A stretch of DNA of 9,707 bases from Firmicutes bacterium UBA1535 (GCA_002323775.1 DCPV01000182.1:19063-28769), one strand, 5' to 3'; counted from the first letter of the stretch, positions 1 through 6,737 are shown. Program-made: numbers and translations. The notes: generated from the letters alone by a model not told the origin.

Positions 1-1
1 A

Positions 2-919
2 GGAATTGACATAGCGGATATATTATTAGAGGAATTAAAGAAGTTAAAAGATAAAGTAGAAATAATGACAGATACAACAGTTGTCGGAATGTATGAAGAC
101 GGAGTTATTTCAGTGCTTCATAAGGAGGATAATTATTTTAAAATTAAACCAAAGGCTACTGTAATAGCAACAGGTGCTTTTGAAAAATCTCTAGCATTTC
201 CAAACAATGATTTGCCTGGCATATATGGTGCAGGTGCAGTTCAAACGCTTATGAACGTTTACGGAATTAAACCCGGCAATAAGGTTTTAATGGTAGGAGC
301 AGGCAATATAGGACTTATAGTAAGCTATCAGCTTATGCAGGCAGGAGTTAAGGTTTTGGCTATACTTGATGCAGCGCCGAAAATTGGAGGCTATTTAGTC
401 CATGCTTCAAAAGTAAGAAGAATGGGAGTGCCTATATTGACATCACATACTGTAAAAGAAGCTATAGGCAAGGACAATCTTGAAAAAGTGATAATTTGGG
501 AAGTTGACAGCAAATTCCAAGGAATAGAAGGAACAGAGAAAGAATTTGAGACCGATGTTATGTGCATATCTGTAGGCTTGACACCACTTAGCGAGCTAGT
601 AGCTATGAGGGGCTGTGAAATGAAATATGTTCCTCAATTAAGTGGATTTGTTCCAACAAGAAGTGAAAATTATGAAACGAGCGTTGAAAATGTGTTTGTT
701 GCAGGTGATGTAACCGGAGTTGAGGAAGCAAGCGCAGCAATGGTAGAGGGATATTTGGCAGGACTTTGTGCAGCAGAAAAAATTGGGCATAAGCATAAGA
801 ACTATGAGGCTATGAAAGCTGATTATGCCGGACAGTTAGCCGATTTGCGTAGAGGACCTGTTGGACAGCATATATTGTCCGGGATAAATCAGATAGTGAA
901 AGGAGATAAGGCATGTTAG
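2..919 (+). CDS. NAD(P)/FAD-dependent oxidoreductase, alpha (PdhA/HcnB-like) subunit of an amino-acid dehydrogenase complex; 5' truncated
   Basis: The frame is open from base 2 to the TAG at 917-919, so the gene enters from beyond the left edge; the ATG at 65 is internal. The visible 305 residues lack the N-terminal FAD-binding GxGxxG. They include the ATGAFEKSLAFPNNDLPG segment typical of HcnB, opine oxidase and PdhA-type proteins. A second Rossmann motif GAGNIG (bases 296-313) should bind NAD(P). A late FAD motif, VFVAGDVTG, is followed by the helix AAMVEGYLAGL. In this family the subunit carries FAD and works with a DAO-type partner that oxidises an amine. In HcnB-like relatives a BFD-like [2Fe-2S] domain is fused at the C terminus; here the protein stops before it, and that domain is encoded separately at 1404-1709. 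The next gene overlaps by 7 bases. Family assignment is firm; the substrate is unknown. Confidence 0.88.
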   Translation, partial: GIDIADILLEELKKLKDKVEIMTDTTVVGMYEDGVISVLHKEDNYFKIKPKATVIATGAFEKSLAFPNNDLPGIYGAGAVQTLMNVYGIKPGNKVLMVGAGNIGLIVSYQLMQAGVKVLAILDAAPKIGGYLVHASKVRRMGVPILTSHTVKEAIGKDNLEKVIIWEVDSKFQGIEGTEKEFETDVMCISVGLTPLSELVAMRGCEMKYVPQLSGFVPTRSENYETSVENVFVAGDVTGVEEASAAMVEGYLAGLCAAEKIGHKHKNYEAMKADYAGQLADLRRGPVGQHILSGINQIVKGDKAC

Positions 920-1401
920 AAAAAACAGGTATAGCAACTCGTGAGATGGTGATGAATGTATTTCCATCCATTGAGAGAATAAATAGAGGACCGGTTGCGG
1001 TTATAGAATGTTTTCAAAATATTCCATGCAATCCGTGTCAAACAGCTTGCAGATTTAATGCAATCAATATAGGCGACGATATAAACAATTTACCTGAATT
1101 AAGTCCGGAGAAATGTACTGGCTGTGCAATTTGCCTTAGCAAATGTCCGGGACTTTCAATTATGATTGTTGATGGCTCAAAGTCACAAGAAACAGTGCTA
1201 ATTAAATTGCCATATGAGTTTTCTCCATTGCCGGTTGAGGGAAGTACAGTGCAGGGCTTAAACAGAGCCGGTGAATATATAGCAGACGCAAAGGTTGTCG
1301 GAGTGTTAAACCCTAAGTCCTTTGATAAAACACCTGTAGTAACTATAGAGGTGGACAGAAAATATCTATATTATATTAGAAACATTAGAGTAGAGGTGTA
1401 A
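913..1401 (+). CDS. Ferredoxin-like 4Fe-4S subunit (PdhF-like) of the dehydrogenase complex
   Basis: 162 residues. The ATG at 913 overlaps the previous stop by 7 bases and has an AAAGGAG ribosome site (899-905) seven bases upstream, which implies translational coupling. Cys67, Cys70, Cys73 and Cys77-Pro form a canonical C-x2-C-x2-C-x3-C-P [4Fe-4S] motif. A second set, Cys33, Cys38, Cys41 and Cys45, has C-x4-C-x2-C-x3-C spacing and could hold another cluster, though the first spacing is unusual. Residues from about 85 to 162 contain no further cysteines and look like a beta-rich tail that I do not recognise. Known role of the equivalent subunit: electron transfer within four-subunit dye-linked proline dehydrogenases. 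Inferred role here: relay between the flavins and an external acceptor. The alternative, a free-standing ferredoxin, is less likely given the overlap. Confidence 0.85.
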   Translation: MLEKTGIATREMVMNVFPSIERINRGPVAVIECFQNIPCNPCQTACRFNAINIGDDINNLPELSPEKCTGCAICLSKCPGLSIMIVDGSKSQETVLIKLPYEFSPLPVEGSTVQGLNRAGEYIADAKVVGVLNPKSFDKTPVVTIEVDRKYLYYIRNIRVEV

Positions 1402-1403
1402 AG

Positions 1404-1709
1404 ATGAGAGACGATAACACAATCATATGCAGATGTTCGGATGTAAGCTTGGCAGATGTAAGAAATCTGATTGCCGAGGGTTACACATCCTTAGATGAAA
1501 TAAAAAGAATTACTCGTATAGGAATGGGTCCATGTCAAGGAAAAACCTGCGGACTTTTAGTGCTTAGAGAAATATCCTTAGCCACTGGTAAGAGCATGAG
1601 TGAGTTGAAAAATCATACCAACAGACCGGTAGCAGTAGGTGTAAAGTTAGGATTGATTGCAAAGTCTCAAGAAGGTGAAGATACTAAGGAGGAAAGCCAT
1701 GAAAAATAG
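1404..1709 (+). CDS. Small BFD-like [2Fe-2S]-binding subunit (PdhX-like)
   Basis: 101 residues. The ATG lies 2 bases after the previous stop, with GAGGTG at 1393-1398 as ribosome site. Cys9-x-Cys11 and Cys44-x4-Cys49, 32 residues apart, form the four-cysteine signature of BFD-like [2Fe-2S] domains, as found at the C terminus of HcnB, NirB and sarcosine/opine oxidase alpha chains. IICRCSDV and GMGPCQGKTCG are the matching segments. The tail after about residue 85 is charged and probably disordered; its coding sequence carries the ribosome site of the next gene. The last 11 bases overlap the DAO-family gene. Its place between the ferredoxin-like and DAO-like genes argues for a subunit of the same complex rather than a bacterioferritin partner. 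Confidence 0.85.
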   Translation: MRDDNTIICRCSDVSLADVRNLIAEGYTSLDEIKRITRIGMGPCQGKTCGLLVLREISLATGKSMSELKNHTNRPVAVGVKLGLIAKSQEGEDTKEESHEK

Positions 1710-2847
1710 TGCAGATGTTGTAATAATTGGAGGCGGAATATCAGGCTGCTCCATAGCGTATAATCTTGCTAAGCAGGGTATGAAAAATGTAGTTGTTATA
1801 GAAAAAGACTATATTTGCAGCGGCTCAACCGGAAGATGCGGAGCAGGCGTTAGAATGCAGTGGGGAACAGTTATGAACTGTACTATTGCGAAAAAAAGTA
1901 TAGAATTTTTTGAGAATGCCAATGAAATATTAGAATATGATGACGACGTTGAATTTAAACAAAGCGGATACTTATTAGTTGCTTCGACAGATAAAGAAAT
2001 GGAGCAATTTAAGAAAAATATAAAAATACAGCACGAGCTTGGCATACCGTCAAAGCTATTGACTGTACAAGAAGCAAAGGAAATAGTGCCATATCTAAAT
2101 ACTGATATACTAACAGGAGCTGCATTTTGTGGAAAAGATGGATTTTTAAATCCTTTTAAAACAACAGACGCTTACTATAAGGCAGCAAAAAGACTAGGAG
2201 TAGAATTTTATACATACACAGAAGTGATAGGTATAAAAGCTGAAAACGGAAAAATCAAGGGAGTTATAACTAACAAGGGTGAAATAGCAACTGAAAAGGT
2301 AGTAAATGCAACAAATGGCTGGTCAAAGGAAATTTGCGACATGGTAAACGTAGATATACCGGTATACTCAGAAAGACATCAAATATTAGTAACAGAGCCT
2401 GTAGAAGCACTACAAGGACCAATGGTAATGTCCTTTTCATTAAATCTATACGTTCAGCAATCCCCACATGGCTCATTTATAATGGGGAGAGGAGATGCAA
2501 ATGAGCCAAGAGACCTAAGACAGACATCAAGCTGGCATTTCATGGAGGAAATGGCTAAAACAATAGATAGTTTATTGCCTCCAATAAGCAATTTAAGAGT
2601 AATAAGACAATGGGCAGGTCTGTACAATATGACACCAGACAAACAGCCAATATACGGTACAGTAGATGGACTAGAGGGTTTATATCTAGCTCTGGGCTAC
2701 AGCGGTCACGGCTTCATGTTCGGACCGGTAACAGGCATAGCAATTTCAGAAATGATACTAGGAAAAAAACCAAGCATAGATGTAAGCATGTTAAATCTTA
2801 ACAGATTTAAAACAGGAAACTTGCTTTTAGAGCCATCGGTAGTATAA
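1699..2847 (+). CDS. FAD-dependent DAO-family amino/imino-acid dehydrogenase, beta (PdhB/HcnC-like) catalytic subunit
   Basis: 382 residues. The start at 1699 is chosen because AAGGAGG (1686-1692) sits six bases upstream and the dinucleotide-binding motif then begins at residue 11; an ATG in the same frame at 1657 lacks this support. Visible motifs: VVIIGGGISG (GGGISG at 11-16), acidic Glu35 ending the second beta strand, the GSTGRCGAGVRMQWG loop (42-56) near the flavin, and a C-terminal TPDKQPIYGTV...GLYLALGYSGHGF segment characteristic of sarcosine oxidase, glycine oxidase and HcnC relatives. The family removes hydride from the C-N bond of a secondary or primary amine to give an imine. Candidate substrates are proline, hydroxyproline, sarcosine or a D-amino acid; sequence alone does not decide. 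It overlaps the BFD gene by 11 bases. No convincing intrinsic terminator follows. Confidence 0.88.
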   Translation: MKNSADVVIIGGGISGCSIAYNLAKQGMKNVVVIEKDYICSGSTGRCGAGVRMQWGTVMNCTIAKKSIEFFENANEILEYDDDVEFKQSGYLLVASTDKEMEQFKKNIKIQHELGIPSKLLTVQEAKEIVPYLNTDILTGAAFCGKDGFLNPFKTTDAYYKAAKRLGVEFYTYTEVIGIKAENGKIKGVITNKGEIATEKVVNATNGWSKEICDMVNVDIPVYSERHQILVTEPVEALQGPMVMSFSLNLYVQQSPHGSFIMGRGDANEPRDLRQTSSWHFMEEMAKTIDSLLPPISNLRVIRQWAGLYNMTPDKQPIYGTVDGLEGLYLALGYSGHGFMFGPVTGIAISEMILGKKPSIDVSMLNLNRFKTGNLLLEPSVV

Positions 2848-2949
2848 AAGGCATATCTAAAGATAAGAACTTGCTGTTTGCAAAATTATGCGTGCAAAAA
2901 AATGCAATAAATTAAATTAATAATATGTATTACAGTAAACACCTACAAT

Positions 2950-2979
2950 TTGATAATGGCACAGATTTTGCAACATAAT
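2950..2979 (+). promoter_or_regulatory. Candidate ilvE promoter
   Basis: TTGATA (2950-2955) is followed after 18 bp by CATAAT (2974-2979), which would start transcription about 25-30 bases before the ilvE ATG. The match is moderate. The 165-bp gap has no clear terminator for the dehydrogenase operon, so readthrough into ilvE is also possible. I looked for a CodY box and a T-box leader here and saw neither. Confidence 0.4.
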
Positions 2980-3012
2980 AAAGTATTAAAAATATTATAT
3001 TTGGAGGCAAAT

Positions 3013-4032
3013 ATGAACAAAAAAAATTTAGATTGGGCTAAGATGACTTTTTCTTATACCAAAGTAAACAAAATGTATGTTTCATATTTTAAAGATGGAA
3101 AATGGGACAATGGAAAGCTTGTAGATGAGGATACATTAACAATAAGCGCTTCTTCAACAGCATTTCATTATGGACAAGAATGTTTTGAAGGATTAAAAGC
3201 ATATACAAACAAAGATGGCAAGGCACAATTATTCAGACCTGAGCAAAATGCTTTAAGAATGCAGGAAAGCTGTAAAAGATTGTTAATGCAATATGTTTCA
3301 GTAGAGCAATTTATGGATGCTTGTAAACAAGTTGTAGAAGCTAACGAAGAATTTGTTCCACCATATGGCTCAGGAGCAACTCTTTATCTTAGACCATTCA
3401 CTATTGGTATAGGTGATAACTTAGGTGTTAGACCAGCATCAGAATATTTATTCTGCGTGTTCTGCTCACCGGTTGGAGCATATTTCAAGGGTGGCATGAC
3501 TCCTGTAAACTTCATAACTACTGATTATGATAGAGCTGCGCCAAATGGAACAGGTGCTGCTAAGGTTGGAGGAAACTATGCAGCAAGCTTATTAGCACAT
3601 AAAGAAGCTGTAGATAAAGGCTTTGCAGATTGTATATACTTAGATCCAGCTACACATACAAAAATAGAAGAAGTAGGAGCAGCTAACTTCTTTGGAATAA
3701 CAAAAGATAATAAGTTTGTAACTCCAAAATCTAACTCTATACTTCCAAGTATAACAAGAAAATCTCTTATGTATGTAGCAGAGCATTATTTGAATATGCA
3801 GGTAGAGGAAAGAGATGTACTTATAGATAATTTAGATGAATTTAAAGAAGCGGGAGCATGTGGAACAGCTGCAGTTATTTCTCCAATAGGAGGAATAGAG
3901 CATAAAGGCAAAATGCACGTATTCTACGACTTAAAGGAAGTTGGACCTGTAACTAAGAAATTATATGAAACATTAGTTGGTATTCAATTTGGTGATGTAG
4001 AAGCACCAGAAGGCTGGATAGTAGAAATATAA
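3013..4032 (+). CDS. ilvE: Branched-chain amino acid aminotransferase
   Basis: 339 residues, a PLP fold-type IV enzyme. It reversibly transfers the amino group between leucine, isoleucine or valine and 2-oxoglutarate, in the cytosol. The start at 3013 has GGAGG at 3003-3007, five bases upstream; an in-frame TTG at 2950 has no ribosome site. [13 protein letters not shown] begins at residue 52. Lys184 in AAKVGGNYA is the expected Schiff-base lysine. Glu220 in [11 protein letters not shown] should contact the PLP pyridine nitrogen. [12 protein letters not shown] forms the late active-site loop. The KxGGNY form and the length fit the mammalian-like bacterial subgroup of BCATs. In an amino-acid fermenter it may work mainly in catabolism, but that is inference. 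It is followed by a strong hairpin at 4110-4165. Confidence 0.95.
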   Translation: MNKKNLDWAKMTFSYTKVNKMYVSYFKDGKWDNGKLVDEDTLTISASSTAFHYGQECFEGLKAYTNKDGKAQLFRPEQNALRMQESCKRLLMQYVSVEQFMDACKQVVEANEEFVPPYGSGATLYLRPFTIGIGDNLGVRPASEYLFCVFCSPVGAYFKGGMTPVNFITTDYDRAAPNGTGAAKVGGNYAASLLAHKEAVDKGFADCIYLDPATHTKIEEVGAANFFGITKDNKFVTPKSNSILPSITRKSLMYVAEHYLNMQVEERDVLIDNLDEFKEAGACGTAAVISPIGGIEHKGKMHVFYDLKEVGPVTKKLYETLVGIQFGDVEAPEGWIVEI

Positions 4033-4109
4033 GAATATGTGAGAGTTAATATTTTAAATAAAATTTAAAATTATTAGCTTCTTAAATGATAGAAAAGAAC
4101 AATAAGTTT

Positions 4110-4165
4110 CGCAATAAAAAAGAATGTGTAAAGCAACAAAGCCTTACACATTCTTTTTTATTGCG
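4110..4165. terminator. Bidirectional intrinsic terminator between ilvE and the 43-aa minus-strand gene
   Basis: A perfect 22-bp inverted repeat, 4110-4131 with 4144-4165, with a G-C/C-G pair further in after one mismatch. The core AGAATGTGTAA/TTACACATTCT is flanked by AAAAAA on the left and TTTTTT on the right. Each strand therefore reads as stem plus U-tract, which suits termination of both converging genes. It lies 77 bases after the ilvE stop and about 20 bases after the stop of the minus-strand frame. Confidence 0.9.
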
Positions 4166-4184
4166 AGGGAGAGCAGGGGGTGAA

Positions 4185-4316
4185 TTACTTTTGATTAGCG
4201 TCAACCTCTGCTTTTTCTTCTTCTACCTCTATTATAGAGGGAATGTAAACCTTGCTGTCTTTCAACACCATAGGGTAGATGTTGTCAATTTTTGGAATTT
4301 TGTTTTTGAAGTCCAT
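4185..4316 (-). CDS. Small hypothetical protein, 43 aa
   Basis: A minus-strand frame with ATG at 4316-4314 and TAA at 4187-4185. An in-frame TAA lies 24 bases upstream, so this is the only ATG. GGTGGTGG ends seven bases before the start and can pair with the CACC of the 16S 3' end, a moderate ribosome site. The product starts MDFKNKIPKIDNIYPMVLKD, continues through KVYIPSIIEV, and ends in an acidic tail EVEEEKAEVDANQK. There is no signal peptide, membrane segment or cysteine. It ends just before the bidirectional hairpin, as a real convergent gene would. TATAAA (4366-4361 on the minus strand) and TATAAT (4429-4424) are possible -10 elements. I do not recognise the family. It could be a chance frame, but start, ribosome site, natural codon use and terminator placement agree. 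Confidence 0.55.
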   Translation of the reverse strand: MDFKNKIPKIDNIYPMVLKDSKVYIPSIIEVEEEKAEVDANQK

Positions 4317-4423
4317 AAAATAACCACCACCATAATATTAGTTTGTTCAAAGATGCAAATTTTATACTATGCTAAAAACAAATAAAAAAATACACTAAAA
4401 GTTTTTTATCAGTTCGTATTAAC

Positions 4424-4451
4424 ATTATATGCAGGTAGTGTATTATTGTAA
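4424..4451 (-). promoter_or_regulatory. Candidate minus-strand promoter for the 43-aa gene
   Basis: On the minus strand TTACAA (4451-4446), 16 bp, then a perfect TATAAT (4429-4424). The -35 is poor (three of six). A closer -10-like TATAAA at 4366-4361 has no -35 apart from T-tracts. A 9-bp inverted repeat, AATACACTA (4389-4397) with TAGTGTATT (4436-4444), brackets the TATAAT, and its right arm lies in the spacer. Confidence 0.25.
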
Positions 4452-4488
4452 TATTTGTTAATTTTTTATTTATTGAAAGCTAAAAGAA

Positions 4489-4510
4489 ATTAAAAAAAAT
4501 ATTTTTTAAT
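4489..4510. repeat. A/T-tract palindrome upstream of lepB
   Basis: ATTAAAAAA (4489-4497) and TTTTTTAAT (4502-4510) are perfect inverted copies around four bases. With phased A/T tracts this may be curved DNA or an UP-like element for the downstream promoters. In sequence this AT-rich it could be chance. It is the first of four consecutive dyads in the 343-bp gap 4317-4659. Confidence 0.3.
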
Positions 4511-4511
4511 A

Positions 4512-4526
4512 AATTTTTAGAAAATT
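4512..4526 (+). promoter_or_regulatory. CodY-box-like operator
   Basis: AATTTTTAGAAAATT matches the known CodY consensus AATTTTCWGAAAATT at 14 of 15 positions, with only C to T at position 7. It lies over the weak -35 region of the upstream lepB promoter (TATAAT at 4542), a position where binding would repress. CodY senses branched-chain amino acids and GTP in low-GC Firmicutes. Whether this organism has CodY cannot be seen here, and AT-rich DNA gives some false matches. Confidence 0.4.
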
Positions 4527-4547
4527 CTAAGAATATACTAGTATAAT
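4518..4547 (+). promoter_or_regulatory. Candidate upstream lepB promoter P1
   Basis: A perfect TATAAT at 4542-4547 is preceded, 18 bp upstream, by a weak TAGAAA (4518-4523). It would initiate near 4553-4555, just at the start of the 13-bp hairpin 4554-4582. The CodY-like box overlaps its -35 region. Confidence 0.35.
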
Positions 4548-4553
4548 GAACTA

Positions 4554-4582
4554 TAAAACAATTTATTTTATAAATTGTTTTA
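4554..4582 (+). repeat. Perfect 13-bp AT-rich stem-loop
   Basis: TAAAACAATTTAT (4554-4566) and ATAAATTGTTTTA (4570-4582) pair perfectly around a TTT loop. No separate T-tract follows, so it is a poor intrinsic terminator. If P1 is used it would form the extreme 5' end of the transcript; it also lies immediately upstream of promoter P2. Confidence 0.6.
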
Positions 4583-4590
4583 AAAAATGA

Positions 4591-4618
4591 TTGAAAAATT
4601 ACATAAATCATTTATAAT
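4591..4618 (+). promoter_or_regulatory. Principal lepB promoter P2
   Basis: TTGAAA (4591-4596), a 16-bp spacer and a perfect TATAAT (4613-4618) form a good sigma-A promoter. The predicted start near 4625 leaves a leader of about 35 bases before the lepB ATG. An 8-bp inverted repeat, AAATGATT (4585-4592) with AATCATTT (4606-4613), spans from the -35 to the first base of the -10 and could be an operator. Confidence 0.65.
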
Positions 4619-4659
4619 AGTAGGAGAGATTAAAATAATAAAAAAAGGAAAAAGAAGAC

Positions 4660-5172
4660 ATGAAAAATTTTATAAAAGACTGGGTCATACCCGCATTAAT
4701 AGCATTAGTTATTGCTCTATTAATCAATAGGTTTATTTTTCAGCTTGTTGAGGTTCCAACTGGCTCAATGATAAGTACAATAATGCCTGGCGACAGACTT
4801 TATGTAAACAAAGTATTTAATATAAAAAATGTAAAGCGTGGGGATATTCTAGTATTTGATTCTAAAGAGTTAGGAAAATATCTAGTCAAAAGACTTATCG
4901 GATTACCGGGAGATAAGGTTGAAATTAATTCTGAGGGAGAAGTGTATATCAATGGTAAAATCCTAGATGAGCCATATGTTATTAAATCAACAGGCGAACA
5001 ACCGGAGCAAACTTTCGACGTTCCCGAAGATTGCTATTTCTTCTTAGGAGATAATAGACCGCAGTCACAGGATGCAAGAGTATGGCAAGAACCTTATATA
5101 AACAAAAAGTATATTAAAGGCGAAGCTTTATTCAGAATTTTTCCATTTAATAAAATTGGAGAGTTAAAGTAA
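4660..5172 (+). CDS. lepB: Type I signal peptidase
   Basis: 170 residues. A membrane-anchored serine protease that cleaves signal peptides from secreted preproteins at the outer face of the cytoplasmic membrane. One N-terminal membrane segment covers about residues 9-30. Ser36 in VPTGSM is the nucleophile. Lys77 in YLVKRLIGLPGD is the general base of the Ser/Lys dyad. GDNRPQSQDARVW (130-142) is the conserved late box with Asp131, Arg133, Ser136, Asp138 and Arg140. The size is normal for the short Gram-positive SipS-like form with a single anchor. AAGGAA (4645-4650) is the ribosome site. The gene has its own promoter region; it is separated from pepD by 94 bases with no strong terminator, so the two may be cotranscribed. 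Confidence 0.95.
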   Translation: MKNFIKDWVIPALIALVIALLINRFIFQLVEVPTGSMISTIMPGDRLYVNKVFNIKNVKRGDILVFDSKELGKYLVKRLIGLPGDKVEINSEGEVYINGKILDEPYVIKSTGEQPEQTFDVPEDCYFFLGDNRPQSQDARVWQEPYINKKYIKGEALFRIFPFNKIGELK

Positions 5173-5266
5173 AAATTTATTAGATAAATCTTAATTTATA
5201 TTGAGCTTTATCAATAATATATCTCATTAATAAAAAAATATATACAAAAGAAAGGAATTAATTAAA

Positions 5267-6709
5267 ATGACAAGAATTTTAGAAGGATTAAAACCAGAAA
5301 GAGTTTTTTACTATTTTGAAGAAATAACAAAAATTCCTCATGGATCTAAAAATGAAAAACAAATTTCAGATTACTTATATGAATTAGCAAAATCAAAAAA
5401 CTGGGAAGTTGTACAGGATGAATTTTTAAATATAATTATAAGAAAACCGGCTGCAAAGGGCTATGAAAATGCACCTATGGTCTTGCTTCAAGGACATATG
5501 GACATGGTCTGTGAAAAAAATGAGGGTACTGTGCATGATTTTGAGAAAGATCCTCTTAAATTAAGAATAATAGATGGAAATATATATGCTACTGACACAA
5601 CTTTAGGAGCTGACAACGGTATAGCTGTTGCTATGATTCTTGCTTTATTTGAAGCAGACGACATCGCTCATCCAGCACTTGAAGCTTTGATAACTGTTGA
5701 TGAAGAAATGGGCATGACCGGAGTTAAAATGCTTGATGGCAGTATGATAAAAGCAAAGCATCTTATAAACCTTGACAGCGAAGAAGAAGGAGTATTAACT
5801 GCTGGCTGTGCTGGCGGCGGAGAGATATTATTTAAAATTCCTGTTGAAAAGACAAAGTCCAAGATGAGCAATACATTTATGGTAAAGGTTGGCGGTCTTA
5901 CTGGAGGACATTCCGGAGCAGAGGTACATAAGGAAAAGGGATATTCTACTAAATTAATGGCAAGACTTTTATATGATTTACTAGACGAAATTGAACTTAT
6001 AAGCTTCAATGCAGGCTCAAAGCCTAATGCTATTCCAAGAGAGGCTAAGGTATTTATAAATACTGATAATATAGATAATTTAGAGCAAAAAGTTGAGAAG
6101 TGGAACAAAATATTCAAAAATGAATATAGTTTTACAGATCCTGACGTTAATATTACATTTGAAAAAGTTGAAAATATAACAGAGGTTTTGACAAAAGATA
6201 TTGCAAAAAAACTCATTGCCTGCATAAATATAGTTCCGGTAGGGGTATTATCAAAAAGCACAGCTATAGACTTGGTTATCTCGTCAAATAACCTTGGTAT
6301 AGTTAAAACAGATGATAAATATATAACAGTAGACTGTCATCCAAGAAGCTCGGTTATGTCAATACTTACAGATAGTCTTGAGCCATCAATGAAGCAATTG
6401 GCTGAATACTTAAATATAGAAATATCATCAGGCGGATTTTATCCAGGATGGGAATATGCAAAGAACTCTAAGATAAGAGATATTTGTGCGCAGACTTATA
6501 AGGAATTGACAGGAAAGGACGCAGTTGTATCAGCAATTCACGCAGGACTTGAGTGTGGCTATCTTCTTAAAAAGTGTGAGAGCTTAGTTGATGCAATCTC
6601 AATAGGCCCTAATATGCACGATATACACTCGCCAAATGAGCATTTAGAAATAAAATCTGTTGAAAATTCATTCAATTATTTATGTAAAATATTGGAGAGA
6701 ATTAAATAG
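5267..6709 (+). CDS. pepD: Aminoacyl-histidine dipeptidase, M20 family
   Basis: 480 residues, close to the usual length of PepD (M20C) enzymes. It is a cytosolic di-zinc peptidase that hydrolyses dipeptides, including Xaa-His (carnosine-like). Metal and catalytic residues by motif: His77 and Asp79 in LQGHMDMVCEK, bridging Asp116 in TLGADNG, catalytic Glu146 and ligand Glu147 in VDEEMGMTG, Asp170 in NLDSEEEG, and His454 in DIHSPNEHLEI. The middle (about 200-380) is the lid/dimerisation domain, with GGLTGGHSGAEVH as its usual entry. The start has AAAGGA at 5251-5256. No clear promoter is seen in the 94-base gap; TTGAGC (5201-5206) lacks a good -10. A 6-bp hairpin TATTGA/TCAATA (5199-5216) lies there. 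A terminator follows at 6738. Confidence 0.95.
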   Translation: MTRILEGLKPERVFYYFEEITKIPHGSKNEKQISDYLYELAKSKNWEVVQDEFLNIIIRKPAAKGYENAPMVLLQGHMDMVCEKNEGTVHDFEKDPLKLRIIDGNIYATDTTLGADNGIAVAMILALFEADDIAHPALEALITVDEEMGMTGVKMLDGSMIKAKHLINLDSEEEGVLTAGCAGGGEILFKIPVEKTKSKMSNTFMVKVGGLTGGHSGAEVHKEKGYSTKLMARLLYDLLDEIELISFNAGSKPNAIPREAKVFINTDNIDNLEQKVEKWNKIFKNEYSFTDPDVNITFEKVENITEVLTKDIAKKLIACINIVPVGVLSKSTAIDLVISSNNLGIVKTDDKYITVDCHPRSSVMSILTDSLEPSMKQLAEYLNIEISSGGFYPGWEYAKNSKIRDICAQTYKELTGKDAVVSAIHAGLECGYLLKKCESLVDAISIGPNMHDIHSPNEHLEIKSVENSFNYLCKILERIK

Positions 6710-6737
6710 TTATTTAGATAAGCATTTATATGATTTG

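Noticed and set aside
1657..1698. N-terminal extension of the DAO-family gene by 14 codons
   Set aside because: AAGGAGG at 1686-1692 points to the ATG at 1699, which puts the FAD motif at the normal distance from the start.
2877..2898. TTTGCA/TGCAAA inverted repeat after the dehydrogenase operon as a terminator
   Set aside because: Six-bp AT-rich stem, 10-base loop and an A-run instead of a T-run downstream; not a credible intrinsic terminator on the plus strand.
2950..3012. N-terminal extension of ilvE by 21 codons from a TTG
   Set aside because: No ribosome site at the TTG, whereas GGAGG lies five bases before the ATG at 3013; the extension also overlaps the likely promoter.
4086..4385. 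Plus-strand frame of 99 codons between ilvE and lepB
   Set aside because: It runs straight through the perfect terminator hairpin, has no ribosome site, and its low-complexity translation is the reverse of the better-supported minus-strand 43-aa frame.
5668..6261. 197-codon minus-strand frame inside pepD
   Set aside because: Antisense to a well-conserved M20 peptidase; the translation is Ser/Leu/Phe-rich as expected of a shadow frame, with no ribosome site.
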